Shown piece after piece: positions 27,139 to 35,772 of a stretch of DNA of 64,000 bases. The stretch covers positions 1,140,488 through 1,204,487 of the forward strand of contig JAFLBX010000002.1 in NCBI GenBank assembly GCA_017303675.1. Direction: 5' to 3'. A program made the position numbers and the translations under genes. The DNA is from Ignavibacteria bacterium. GTDB taxonomy: Bacteria; Bacteroidota; Ignavibacteria; Tepidaquicellales; OLB5. The notes beneath the pieces are model-generated. The model was given only the letters and a program-made list of their open reading frames with translations, did no database searches and was not told the origin of the DNA. The number at the start of each line of letters is the position of its first letter. Within the stretch, counting starts at the first letter, position 1.

Positions 27139-28050
27139 TCAATCTTTCATTTCATTCTGCAGGTTGGTTACCAGGTTTTGTCCGCATGTACTGCCAATTT
27201 TAAGCTCTTCGTAACTTCCTATGCTGATTATCACTTCATAACCGTTATTTCTGAATTCACTTGCCAGGCTTTCAATTCCTTCAGTATTAAGCGGACTAAT
27301 TAGCGACGTTAAATTGTTTTTCACAGTTGATGAAGTAGTGTTAAGCGGAGTAAGCTTGATAATGAATTTTTGCGGGTCAAATATCGCGGCAATCTTATTG
27401 GGATCAATGATATATTCATTTGAAGGAGCAAAGCTAAGAGTAATTTTCCTTTCCCCTTCCCTGAAAAATTTATCACCATAAGCAGCAATTTCATTAAAGC
27501 TCCATTTCTTAACGGGGATGAGTTCATCTCTTTTTTTGATATCTGTTGTATGAATGGAAAACTGGAGCTGGAACTTTCCTCCCGAAAATTTTTCATTCTT
27601 AATTCTGAGTAATTCTTTAAAGAATTTTTCACTTCCTTTCGGAGCAATGGAAGATATTGAAGGCATAAATCCGGGTGCATTAAAATAAAGATCAAATTCT
27701 TCAATTACTTCAAGAACGCTCATATTAAATGCAGGCTCGCCCATACGGGTGAAGTGAACTTTTAACTTTTTAACGGGAATACAACCATCAGGGTATCTTT
27801 TTGACAGCATGTAATCAAGCTGCCAGAACATACCTTCTTTGCTTATTCTGCCCAAATAAAATGGTCCTGCATCGCAGATAGTACAGCTTACAGGACATCC
27901 GTATAACGTAGAAAGAGTCAGGATCCATTTTTCTTCCCGGGATTTAGGGGGATAAAGTGATTCAACGAACTCAACATAATTTCCGCCGGCTGCCTGTGCG
28001 ATATGCACAATTGCAAGGTCTTCTCTGCCGGTTGAATTGATAATTTTCAT
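27139..28050 (-). CDS. RlmN/Cfr-like radical SAM protein
   Basis: This 303-residue radical SAM protein has the cluster motif CPVSCTIC (Cys52, Cys56, Cys59; CX3CX2C). Features of the RlmN/Cfr RNA-methylase branch are present: RMGEPAFN in place of GMGEP, FSIHTTD, and a C-terminal STCGQN (Cys289) that matches the methyl-carrying cysteine region of RlmN. It lacks the N-terminal accessory domain of true RlmN and is shorter, so it is probably a paralogue with another substrate. The start overlaps the stop of the acyl-CoA ligase gene by 4 bp, indicating translational coupling. The function of the pair is unknown. Confidence 0.8.
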   Translation of the reverse strand: MKIINSTGREDLAIVHIAQAAGGNYVEFVESLYPPKSREEKWILTLSTLYGCPVSCTICDAGPFYLGRISKEGMFWQLDYMLSKRYPDGCIPVKKLKVHFTRMGEPAFNMSVLEVIEEFDLYFNAPGFMPSISSIAPKGSEKFFKELLRIKNEKFSGGKFQLQFSIHTTDIKKRDELIPVKKWSFNEIAAYGDKFFREGERKITLSFAPSNEYIIDPNKIAAIFDPQKFIIKLTPLNTTSSTVKNNLTSLISPLNTEGIESLASEFRNNGYEVIISIGSYEELKIGSTCGQNLVTNLQNEMKD

Positions 28051-29759
28051 TTAAACTGTTTTGTTTTAAATTCTGCAAAAAGATGTTTCACCTTATTACG
28101 CTGGTATTTACCGGTTGATGTTACCGGTATTGTATCGCTGAAAACAACAGTTTTGGGTGATTTATACGCGGGGAGCTTTTTTCTGCAATGATCGAGTATT
28201 TCATTTTTAAGCTCTTCAGTCGGTTTAATATTCTCTTTGAGCAAAACAAGTGCCCCAACTTCTTCACCGTACCAGTCATTATCAAATCCAACGGCTATAG
28301 CAGATCTTACTTCAGGAATTGACATCAGGACTTCATCAATTTCCAGCGGGGCTATATTTACACCTCCCCTGATGATAAGCTCTTTTAACCTTCCGGTAAT
28401 AAAATAATATTTCCTCCCCGAGTTATCATTTAAATAAAAGCCTTCATCTCCGCTTCGGAACCAGCCGAACTCAAAAGTTTTATCATTAGCTTCGGCATTT
28501 TCGTCATAATACTTCATAACATTATGTCCCCTAATTACTATCTCGCCCCGCGAATTTTCAGGCATAGATTCACCTTTTTCATTATGGATATCCATTTCAT
28601 TGGGCTCAATAGCAATACCAATGCTTGGAAAGCCATATCCCAGAAGCCATTTGTTATGTTCGGTTTTATTAAGATCAACGGGAATAAAACATGAATAACA
28701 TGTCGTTTCAGAAAGTCCGTACCCGTGTACGATTTTTAAACCGAACATAGTCTCAAACTTTTGAACCAGCTCGCAAGTTAATGGTCCCGCGCCGCATATA
28801 ATGTGGCGAAAAACCGGAAGGTCAGAAATCTGCAGGTTGTTACTTTTTTCCTGTTCAAAATCATGACATAAGAATTGCAGCAATGTTGGCACAACGCTGA
28901 CAATATTAACTTTTTCATCCGCAAGTCTTTGAAAAAATACATCGGTGTGGAATTTCTGATTAAGTATCAGAGTACCGCCGGCATACATCGGGGTCATTAT
29001 AGTAACAACGGTACCGTTCACATGATGAATGGGTAGTACGCACATCATAATTGTACCCTGTTCAATCCCGTGCCATTTACTGATTCCATCAGCATCTGCC
29101 ATCAGGTTATATTGAGTTAATACTACTCCTTTAGGCAATCCGGTTGTACCAGAGGTATATACTATGAGTGACTCAGTTTCCTGATTGACAGATTTATCCG
29201 GTACAAAATCAGAACTCTGACCTTCAATTTCATTTTCATAAATAATAATATCACCATTATCAACACCTGCTTCAGCTGAATGTACAACAGTTATAACGGA
29301 GAGCTTTTTCAGTACTTCAGTAAATTTAGGCAGGTATTCATGCTTTATAAATGCAAGTTTAGTAAGTGAACTTTTCAGAATATACTCAATTCTATCCGGC
29401 TCTTCGCTTATATTTAATGGTACGACTGTTACACCCATACACCAGGCTGCAAAATACTGTATAACTGTGTTTATATGATTATGTGAAATAGTTGAGATCC
29501 TGTCGCCGGGTTTAATCCCTTTTGAAATCAGAAAATTCGCAGTTTTAAATACTTTAGTTATAAACTGACTGTACGTAAGCGATTGTTTAATTCCGCTATC
29601 CGGATAATATGTAATATAAATATCATCCGGCTGTAAATGCACGCGGTGTTGCAGCAATTCATAAATATTGCGGTATTTTACCTGATAATTATCCGGCGCA
29701 ATTCCGTTCACAAAATGCGCTTTTTGAATATTTAGCTGAGTTTGATCTGAAAGTTTCAT
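28047..29759 (-). CDS. AMP-dependent synthetase/acyl-CoA ligase
   Basis: This adenylate-forming enzyme activates a carboxylic acid as its AMP ester and usually transfers it to CoA or a carrier protein. The 570-residue protein has the AMP-binding loop YTSGTTGLPKG, the GYGLSETT motif, the hinge motif GWFRSGDEGF and the C-terminal catalytic Lys in STGKYQRNK. The ATG at 29759 is preferred, because a further upstream in-frame ATG at 29792 lies at the edge of a terminator hairpin. The gene overlaps the RlmN-like radical SAM gene by 4 bp. Substrate not deducible; a medium-chain fatty acid or aromatic acid is possible. Confidence 0.87.
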   Translation of the reverse strand: MKLSDQTQLNIQKAHFVNGIAPDNYQVKYRNIYELLQHRVHLQPDDIYITYYPDSGIKQSLTYSQFITKVFKTANFLISKGIKPGDRISTISHNHINTVIQYFAAWCMGVTVVPLNISEEPDRIEYILKSSLTKLAFIKHEYLPKFTEVLKKLSVITVVHSAEAGVDNGDIIIYENEIEGQSSDFVPDKSVNQETESLIVYTSGTTGLPKGVVLTQYNLMADADGISKWHGIEQGTIMMCVLPIHHVNGTVVTIMTPMYAGGTLILNQKFHTDVFFQRLADEKVNIVSVVPTLLQFLCHDFEQEKSNNLQISDLPVFRHIICGAGPLTCELVQKFETMFGLKIVHGYGLSETTCYSCFIPVDLNKTEHNKWLLGYGFPSIGIAIEPNEMDIHNEKGESMPENSRGEIVIRGHNVMKYYDENAEANDKTFEFGWFRSGDEGFYLNDNSGRKYYFITGRLKELIIRGGVNIAPLEIDEVLMSIPEVRSAIAVGFDNDWYGEEVGALVLLKENIKPTEELKNEILDHCRKKLPAYKSPKTVVFSDTIPVTSTGKYQRNKVKHLFAEFKTKQFK

Positions 29760-29792
29760 AGACTGCAAAAATAAATCATTGGTAAACAACAA

Positions 29793-29819
29793 AAAAGGCT
29801 GTTTTGCAAACAGCCTTTT
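29793..29819 (-). terminator. Rho-independent terminator after the propeller cargo gene
   Basis: AAAAGGCTGTTT and AAACAGCCTTTT form a 12-bp stem with a 3-nt loop, with a T-run on the minus strand. It ends transcription of the cargo gene at 29886 and is nearly the same sequence as the terminator at 31185. Confidence 0.88.
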
Positions 29820-29885
29820 AGAAAAATTATAAAAAATAACTACAAATTTTTCGAATTACGCTAATTGTTCAACCCATTGGGCAGA

Positions 29886-31127
29886 TCATTTTACAAGAAC
29901 CATTTTTCGGGTTTCAGTGAAATCACCGGAAGTAATTTTATAATAATAAACACCGCTTGTGTAGTTTGCTGCATTCCAATCAACCTCGTATTTGCCTGGT
30001 TTAAGCATTTCATTCACGAGAATTTCGACTTCCCGCCCCATAATATCGTAGACAGAAAGGAATGTCTGTGCCACTGAAGTTCCGCTGATATCAAATTTTA
30101 TTTTTGTAACCGGGTTAAAAGGATTCGGGTAGTTTTGGGAAAGAGAAAAGTGATCAGGAATATTTGTTGAAATTGGCTGCACCGAAATTATTTCACTTAA
30201 AGGTCTCCTGTAAACACCATTATACATTGAGTTTGATACTCCAATATAGATATAATCTCCCGCGATATGTATAGTTCTGACTGAAGAATGTGCAGGATCC
30301 AATATTCCACTGTTCAAATGGCTCCAGCTTTGTCCATTATTTGAACTGTAATAAAAATTTTTAAATTCATAAACTCCCGCAAAAATATAATTACCGTGAG
30401 CAGCTACAGTAAAAATAAGGTCAGTGATGTTTAATGATCGGCTCCAGGTTTGCCCGTAATCAGTAGATTTTAAAACACCATTATTCATAGTACCGGCAAA
30501 AACTGTACTGCCATAAGCAGTAATAGAATTAACATTCTCATCATATAGCGGTGTCTGGCTCCAGTTCAGCCCGTTATTTGTCGACTTGTATACCCCTGCC
30601 CCATTTGTACCGGCATAAATAACATTTTCTGTTTTAAAAAGAGTAACGATTTCATAACCAAGTGAAAGTGTCTGGGTCCATGTAACACCAAAATCATTTG
30701 AAAGAAATATCTTTCCGTTGCCATTATCGTAACAACAAGTTAAAATAGTCGATGCGGAATTAACTGTAATTATCGAAGAGAATACATGGTTATTGTTAAG
30801 ACAATGCTCCCAATTTTGCCCAAGATTTTTTGTTCTGAAAATACCTTTATCTGTTGCTAAGTAAACAAAACTATCATCAGAAACTGCAGCTAAAACATCA
30901 GCATTATTTGTAAACATGTTATGCCATTGGCTGCCAAAATTAGTAGAGTAATACATTGAACCGTTGCTGAAAAGATTGGTCCCAGCATAAATATAATTTC
31001 CAAAGGATGTAATTGCCTGGACCGGGTAGTTACCGCCAAGACCGCTTGAAACCCATTGCCAGTTACTGAAAGTAAATGTATTGAATAATACTATAAAGGT
31101 AATTGTTTTTAAGATAATGAGATTCAT
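29886..31127 (-). CDS. T9SS cargo: Asp-box (BNR) beta-propeller protein
   Basis: This 413-residue exported protein has a signal peptide (TFIVLFNTFTFS). About seven blade repeats follow, with Asp-box-like motifs such as STNNGLNW, STDYGQTW and SSNNGQSW, typical of Ycf48/BNR-type propellers. A T9SS sorting domain (~330-413) ends RKMVLVK. In the sorting domain the loop after IKFDIS reads SGTSVAQTFLS, two residues longer than in most neighbours and encoded by repeat-like DNA. The gene sits alone between two nearly identical terminator hairpins, separating the tyrosine-degradation genes from the ligase pair. Confidence 0.85.
   Translation of the reverse strand: MNLIILKTITFIVLFNTFTFSNWQWVSSGLGGNYPVQAITSFGNYIYAGTNLFSNGSMYYSTNFGSQWHNMFTNNADVLAAVSDDSFVYLATDKGIFRTKNLGQNWEHCLNNNHVFSSIITVNSASTILTCCYDNGNGKIFLSNDFGVTWTQTLSLGYEIVTLFKTENVIYAGTNGAGVYKSTNNGLNWSQTPLYDENVNSITAYGSTVFAGTMNNGVLKSTDYGQTWSRSLNITDLIFTVAAHGNYIFAGVYEFKNFYYSSNNGQSWSHLNSGILDPAHSSVRTIHIAGDYIYIGVSNSMYNGVYRRPLSEIISVQPISTNIPDHFSLSQNYPNPFNPVTKIKFDISGTSVAQTFLSVYDIMGREVEILVNEMLKPGKYEVDWNAANYTSGVYYYKITSGDFTETRKMVLVK
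30052..30069. repeat. Repeat-like insertion in the sorting-domain loop (TSVAQTFLS type)
   Basis: An imperfect inverted repeat (ACAGA/TCTGT) lies at codons for TSVAQTFLSV in the cargo gene at 29886. The peptide resembles translations of a dispersed palindromic repeat family that I recall from other genomes. Inverted symmetry is weak here. Confidence 0.45.
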
Positions 31128-31184
31128 ATTTACTCCTATTTAGGTTTTTGAGTAAAATAAATATAGATAGTTTTTACATATTAA

Positions 31185-31210
31185 AAAAGGCTGTTTTACA
31201 ACAGCCTTTT
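31185..31210 (-). terminator. Rho-independent terminator after hmgA
   Basis: AAAAGGCTGTT and AACAGCCTTTT form an 11-bp stem with a 4-nt loop, 37 bp beyond the hmgA stop on the minus strand. Confidence 0.88.
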
Positions 31211-31246
31211 AATCCAAAAATTACATAGTTTTAACTCATATCCCGG

Positions 31247-32425
31247 TTATTCTATTTCAGCTTCATGACCTTCTTCATTCCAGGTGTATGGATAGTTAGG
31301 AAGGTCAAATTGTTTAGCATGCTCAGTCAGCTTAAGCGGGTGGAAGGTATCAATCATTACGGCAAGCTCAAGAGTTTCTTTTTTGCCAATTGAAGCTTCC
31401 ATTGTTCCCGGATGCGGACCGTGAGGGATTCCACCGGGATGCAATGTAAATGAAGCGACATCAACGCCCTTGCGTGACATAAAATTGCCTTCAACGTAAT
31501 AAAGTACTTCATCGCTATCAATGTTGCTGTGGTTATAAGGAGCAGGTATAGCATCGGGGTGATAGTCAAACAGCCTTGGGCAGAATGAGCATATCACGTA
31601 ATTCCTTCCTTCAAAAGTCTGGTGTACCGGGGGCGGCTGATGTATCTTACCTGTAATAGGCATAAAATCATTGATATTAAATATCCAGGGATAGAAATAT
31701 CCATCCCACCCGATAACATCCAATGGATGAAAATCAAAAATATAGTGATGCAGCTTATTGAACTTCTTTATTTTTACAAGAAAATCACCTTTTTCATCAA
31801 CAGTTATTAATTCCTGCGGAACCCTGAAATCTCTTTCGCAAAAAGGCGAGTGCTCGAGATACTGTCCGTAGGAATTTTTATACCTAGACGGTGTATATAC
31901 CGGGCTGGGTGATTCAATTACCATGAACTTGGTTTTTTCGCTTTTGGTAATTATCCGGTAAATTATACCGCGGGGAATTACAATATAATCTCCATCTTTA
32001 TAATCAAGTGTACCGTATTGTGATTCCATTGTTCCGCTGCCGTAATGAACAAAGATCACCTCATCGCCTTCACCGTTTTTATAAAAATAATCCATTTGTC
32101 TGGAAGGATTACAGATAGCCATTGATACATCATTATTGAATATCATGACTTTTCTACCGGAAATTGGATCACCTTCAGCTTTGGAATCGATTGTATGAAG
32201 ATGCACATGCCTTAATATACCATCATTCCATTCTTTAAATGAAATATCCTCAGTTTTATCTATTTTCTTTACTTTTGTAGGCGGATTTATATGATACAGA
32301 ATTGAAGAAATTCCGGAAAACCCTTCAGTTCCAATAACTTCCTCCTGGTAAAGCTCACCATTAGCCTGTCTGAACTGCACGTGTCTTTTTTGCGGGAATT
32401 TTCCCAGTTTATGATAATATGCCAT
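31247..32425 (-). CDS. hmgA: Homogentisate 1,2-dioxygenase
   Basis: This enzyme opens the aromatic ring of homogentisate to maleylacetoacetate in tyrosine and phenylalanine breakdown. The 392-residue cupin-type protein shows the expected conserved stretches: VHYGSGTMESQYG, FHPLDVIGWDGYFYP and the iron-binding part with His in PYNHSN, Glu in YYVEGNF and His in LHPGGIPHGPHPG. It is somewhat shorter than human HGD (445), as is normal for this bacterial branch. The hpd gene lies ~100 bp upstream on the same strand, so both steps are likely co-expressed. Maleylacetoacetate isomerase and fumarylacetoacetase are not in the window. Confidence 0.93.
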   Translation of the reverse strand: MAYYHKLGKFPQKRHVQFRQANGELYQEEVIGTEGFSGISSILYHINPPTKVKKIDKTEDISFKEWNDGILRHVHLHTIDSKAEGDPISGRKVMIFNNDVSMAICNPSRQMDYFYKNGEGDEVIFVHYGSGTMESQYGTLDYKDGDYIVIPRGIIYRIITKSEKTKFMVIESPSPVYTPSRYKNSYGQYLEHSPFCERDFRVPQELITVDEKGDFLVKIKKFNKLHHYIFDFHPLDVIGWDGYFYPWIFNINDFMPITGKIHQPPPVHQTFEGRNYVICSFCPRLFDYHPDAIPAPYNHSNIDSDEVLYYVEGNFMSRKGVDVASFTLHPGGIPHGPHPGTMEASIGKKETLELAVMIDTFHPLKLTEHAKQFDLPNYPYTWNEEGHEAEIE

Positions 32426-32527
32426 TAATTTTTAAATAGTGAATTTGCGGAATAGTGAATAGTAAATGAACGAAAAATACATTAGAAAAATGTTCATTGA
32501 TAATTGTTCACTGCTAATTGTCAATTG

Positions 32528-33670
32528 TTAAAGTGTTCCTCTAACAGCCTGTTCTCTTTCAATAGCTTCGAAAAGGGCTTTGAAGTTCCCCTTACCAAAC
32601 GATTTTGCACCTTTGCGCTGAATTATCTCAAAAAACACTGTCGGCCTGTCTTCAATTGGTTTGCTGAAAAGCTGAAGCAGGTAACCGTCATCATCACGGT
32701 CAACAAGTATACCGTGTTTTGCAAGCTCATCAATATCTTCGTCGATCTTTCCGACACGCGCTTCAAGCTCCTGGTAATAAGTTGTTGGTACTCTTAAGAA
32801 TTCCACTCCCCTTTTTTTAAGGTCGCTTACTGTTTCAACAATATTTGTCGTGTTCATAGCAATATGCTGGCAGCCTGCGCCGTGATAAAACTCAAGGTAT
32901 TCATCTATCTGAGATTTCTTTTTACCTGCAGCAGGTTCATTTATCGGGAATTTTATCTTACCCGTACCGTTCTGCATAACCTTGCTCATAAGAGCGGTAT
33001 ATTCGGTTGATATATCCTTATCATCAAATGATAACAGTTGATTGAATCCCATTGTTTCAGCGTAGAACTTTACCCAGTAATTCATTTTTCCAAGCTCAAC
33101 ATTTCCTACCATATGATCAACTGATCTTAAACCGGCATCTTTTATTCCCTGTACAGCTTTTGCAGAAGCGTCAATAAATCCGGGCAGAAATAATCCCTTA
33201 TAATTATTCCTCTGAATAAACGAATGGATCGTATCACCGTATGTTTTAATAGCCGAACGTATTATAAATCCGTTTTCGTCTTCGATTTTTGTCGGTTCTA
33301 ATGCCGGTACAGCTCCTCTTTTAACTGTTTCATTGAAAGCGCTTTCCGCATCATCAACTTCCAGTGCTATATCACGAACGCCGTCTCCGTGCTGTTTAAT
33401 ATGTTCCGAAATAAAGCTCTCGGGATGGTAAGGGGTAGTCAATACAAATCTTATCTTTCCCTGTTCCAGCAGGTATGATGCCTTTTCTCTGTTACCTGTT
33501 TCCAGACCGCTATAGCCTGTTAATTTAAATCCCATAGCATACTGGTAATATATTGCGGATTGTTTGGCATTACCGCAATAAAACTCAATGTGATCCCAGT
33601 TCTTTAAGGGAAGAAAATCAACTGGTTTTCCGTTTGTTGCTGTTGCTGCTTCAGGTGATAATGTATCCAT
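32528..33670 (-). CDS. hpd: 4-hydroxyphenylpyruvate dioxygenase
   Basis: This enzyme converts 4-hydroxyphenylpyruvate to homogentisate, the step before HmgA. The 380-residue protein has two VOC domains. The iron ligands of the C-terminal domain are visible as His in SVDHMVG, His in GCQHIAM and Glu in FFEIIQRKG. The ATG at 33670 gives the family length; the open frame upstream adds 17 atypical residues. The motif [13 protein letters not shown] at the C-terminus is characteristic of the family. It is likely transcribed ahead of hmgA as one tyrosine-degradation unit. Confidence 0.94.
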   Translation of the reverse strand: MDTLSPEAATATNGKPVDFLPLKNWDHIEFYCGNAKQSAIYYQYAMGFKLTGYSGLETGNREKASYLLEQGKIRFVLTTPYHPESFISEHIKQHGDGVRDIALEVDDAESAFNETVKRGAVPALEPTKIEDENGFIIRSAIKTYGDTIHSFIQRNNYKGLFLPGFIDASAKAVQGIKDAGLRSVDHMVGNVELGKMNYWVKFYAETMGFNQLLSFDDKDISTEYTALMSKVMQNGTGKIKFPINEPAAGKKKSQIDEYLEFYHGAGCQHIAMNTTNIVETVSDLKKRGVEFLRVPTTYYQELEARVGKIDEDIDELAKHGILVDRDDDGYLLQLFSKPIEDRPTVFFEIIQRKGAKSFGKGNFKALFEAIEREQAVRGTL

Positions 33671-33878
33671 ATTATATAGTGTAAAATTTATAATTTGCGT
33701 ATTATTTATCGGGAAGTGCAAATATAAAAATTTTTAAAGTCATAAAATATGACTAATAGTTTCTTTTCTACTGTATTCAGTTAATAAAAAATACTACTAA
33801 TAATGCAAATTTAAGCCTTTTTTTAGCTTGTTTTTACACTTAAATTAGCTACTCAATTTTAAAAAAGAAAGAGGATCA

Positions 33879-34751
33879 ATGAAAAAATTAACTATTTTTT
33901 TGTTTTTGGTTTTAAGCACAATTTCGATCAATTCACAGGTTACAAAACTTTTTGAAAGTTTTGAAACGTCAGTTCCGCCTGCAGGTTGGAGAAGCATTAA
34001 TGTTGTTGGAGCTAATGTATGGAACAGGGTTACTGCTCCGCTTACAGCTTCTTTTGGTTCACTTCCTGCAAAACACGGTTCAGCTGTTGCATTTATACAG
34101 TACCAGGCACCTAATGGTGAAGACTGGCTCGTTTCACCAAGAATTAACGGTATCGTTGCAGGTGATTCAGTCGTATTCTGGCTTGTAAAGCAGTTTAGTG
34201 ATGGCCCGTATCCATATGATTCACTGCTAGTAAGGGTATCAACAACCGATTCATTGCAGTCAAGCTTTACACAGTATGCAGGCAGCGTTTGCGTACACTG
34301 CATTCCCGTTGGTGCAACTGAAATAATCTGGAGAAGATACAGCTTCCCGCTTACAACATGGGCTGGACAGAACATTTTCTTATCATTCGTTCATAAAGAT
34401 TCAGACGGACATGGTATGGTATTAGACAGTATCGCTGTATTCGGCAATGCTGCAACCGGAATAGTTCAGGATCCGAACGCTGTACCAACAAGATTTGAAT
34501 TACATCAGAACTATCCAAATCCGTTCAACCCGGTTACCAAGATCCAGTTTGATATACCGAAAAACGGATTTACAACTTTAAAAGTTTATGATGCTACCGG
34601 TTCAGAAGTATCAACACTGGTATCAGATAACCTGACAACAGGTAAATATACCGTAGATTTTGATGCTTCAAATCTTTCAAGCGGTATTTATTATTACAGG
34701 CTTGAATCCAATGGTAATATCAAAACCAACAAAATGAGTTTAGTAAAATAA
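33879..34751 (+). CDS. T9SS cargo: cleaved-adhesin/anchor-J-type domain protein
   Basis: This 290-residue exported protein has a signal peptide (MKKLTIFLFLVLSTISINSQ) and one jellyroll domain of the cleaved-adhesin or 'choice-of-anchor J' type (~22-195: FESFETSVPPAGWRS, NGEDWLVSPRI, DSIAVFG). A T9SS sorting domain (~210-290) has NYPNPFNPVT and ends NKMSLVK. The module is distantly related in fold to the one in the 19-27 kb array but not by DNA identity. It carries the standard nine-residue sorting-domain loop (PKNGFTTLK). GAAAGAGGATC precedes the ATG, and a strong terminator follows. Confidence 0.87.
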   Translation: MKKLTIFLFLVLSTISINSQVTKLFESFETSVPPAGWRSINVVGANVWNRVTAPLTASFGSLPAKHGSAVAFIQYQAPNGEDWLVSPRINGIVAGDSVVFWLVKQFSDGPYPYDSLLVRVSTTDSLQSSFTQYAGSVCVHCIPVGATEIIWRRYSFPLTTWAGQNIFLSFVHKDSDGHGMVLDSIAVFGNAATGIVQDPNAVPTRFELHQNYPNPFNPVTKIQFDIPKNGFTTLKVYDATGSEVSTLVSDNLTTGKYTVDFDASNLSSGIYYYRLESNGNIKTNKMSLVK

Positions 34752-34772
34752 TTCATTTTTCGCAGATTATTT

Positions 34773-34802
34773 AAAGCCTCTGAATTTTCAGAGGCTTTTT
34801 TA
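34773..34802 (+). terminator. Rho-independent terminator
   Basis: AAAGCCTCTGAA and TTCAGAGGCTTT form a 12-bp stem with a 2-4 nt loop and T-run, 21 bp after the anchor-J cargo gene. Confidence 0.92.
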
Positions 34803-34871
34803 TTTGTATATTACTTTGAATATTAAAACAATAATCGATAATTTTGTAAATCAGGTAATTAATTTATCTTA

Positions 34872-35435
34872 TTGGCTAAAAATCGTTTATTTTTATCATT
34901 AAATCCGGCAGAAGAGGATCTTAAAGAACTGAAAAAAATCCTTCCGGATTTAAAAAACAGATTTAAAGATCATTATATCAAATGGGAGAAACCTGATAAA
35001 TTCCATTTAACATTAAGGTTTTTAGGTGATATTGATGAAGAAAGAACCACTGTTTTAGCATCTACCCTGGACAGGTTAAAATTTGATTTTGAAAATATTG
35101 GATTTTCTTCAGATAAGATCGGGTATTTTCCAAACAGCCGGTATCCGAACGTGATATTTGCAGGGTTAATAGAACAAGGGAACAATTCCGATAAGCTTGT
35201 GAGTTTTATTGACAGGATCATTCTGAATTTTGGTGTAAAACCTGAGAAAAGATTTATTCCACACATAACACTGGGTAGATTCAGCAGAAATAAAAGAAAA
35301 AAGATAGATGAAGAGTTAACTGTTTCTTTCCCTTCAGAAAACATTGTCTTTGATTCCTTTTACCTGATGAAAAGCACTCTTACTCAGGATGGTTCAGTTT
35401 ATGAAATTTTAAATAAATTTAACTTTATAAAATAA
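34872..35435 (+). CDS. thpR: RNA 2',3'-cyclic phosphodiesterase (2H family)
   Basis: This 187-residue 2H phosphoesterase of the ThpR/LigT family opens 2',3'-cyclic phosphate ends of RNA. Both HxTx catalytic motifs are present: His45 in FHLTLRF and His131 in PHITLGRF. Length is normal. The start is a TTG at 34872, with MAKNRLFLSLNP matching the family N-terminus. It begins a compact same-strand run: the FmdB-type gene starts 4 bp after its stop, and bshC and a glycosyltransferase gene follow. Confidence 0.88.
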   Translation: MAKNRLFLSLNPAEEDLKELKKILPDLKNRFKDHYIKWEKPDKFHLTLRFLGDIDEERTTVLASTLDRLKFDFENIGFSSDKIGYFPNSRYPNVIFAGLIEQGNNSDKLVSFIDRIILNFGVKPEKRFIPHITLGRFSRNKRKKIDEELTVSFPSENIVFDSFYLMKSTLTQDGSVYEILNKFNFIK

Positions 35436-35439
35436 TTAT

Positions 35440-35772
35440 ATGCCATTTTACGAATACCAATGTTCCAATTGCGGACACGAACTTGAAGAGCTTCAAAAGA
35501 TGAGCGATCCTCCGCTTAAAAAATGCCCTGCATGCGGAAAGAACACTCTGAAAAAACTTATCGGCACCGGAGCGGGACTGATCTTCAAAGGCAGCGGTTT
35601 TTATCTTACTGATTATAAAAACAAACAGCAAAGCGGAAGCCGTTCCGGCAAAGCCAAAGAAACCCAAACAACAGATACATCTAAAGCAGAAAATAAAACT
35701 GAAGATAGCGCGTCTAAGGTATCAAAATCCGCAGAAAAAAAGTCACCTTCAAAGAAAGAAAACAATAAATAA
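35440..35772 (+). CDS. FmdB-family zinc ribbon protein
   Basis: This 110-residue protein has the FmdB-type zinc ribbon at its N-terminus: MPFYEYQCSNCGHELEE followed by CPACGK, giving two CxxC knuckles. The second half is Lys/Ser/Glu-rich and looks disordered. Family members are small regulatory or metal-binding proteins with no firm role. Its stop codon overlaps the bshC start by one base, so the two are translationally coupled. Confidence 0.85.
   Translation: MPFYEYQCSNCGHELEELQKMSDPPLKKCPACGKNTLKKLIGTGAGLIFKGSGFYLTDYKNKQQSGSRSGKAKETQTTDTSKAENKTEDSASKVSKSAEKKSPSKKENNK

Noticed and set aside
29760..29792. Upstream ATG at 29792 as start of the acyl-CoA ligase
   Set aside because: The added 11 residues begin at the edge of a terminator hairpin and do not match the family; the ATG at 29759 is preferred.
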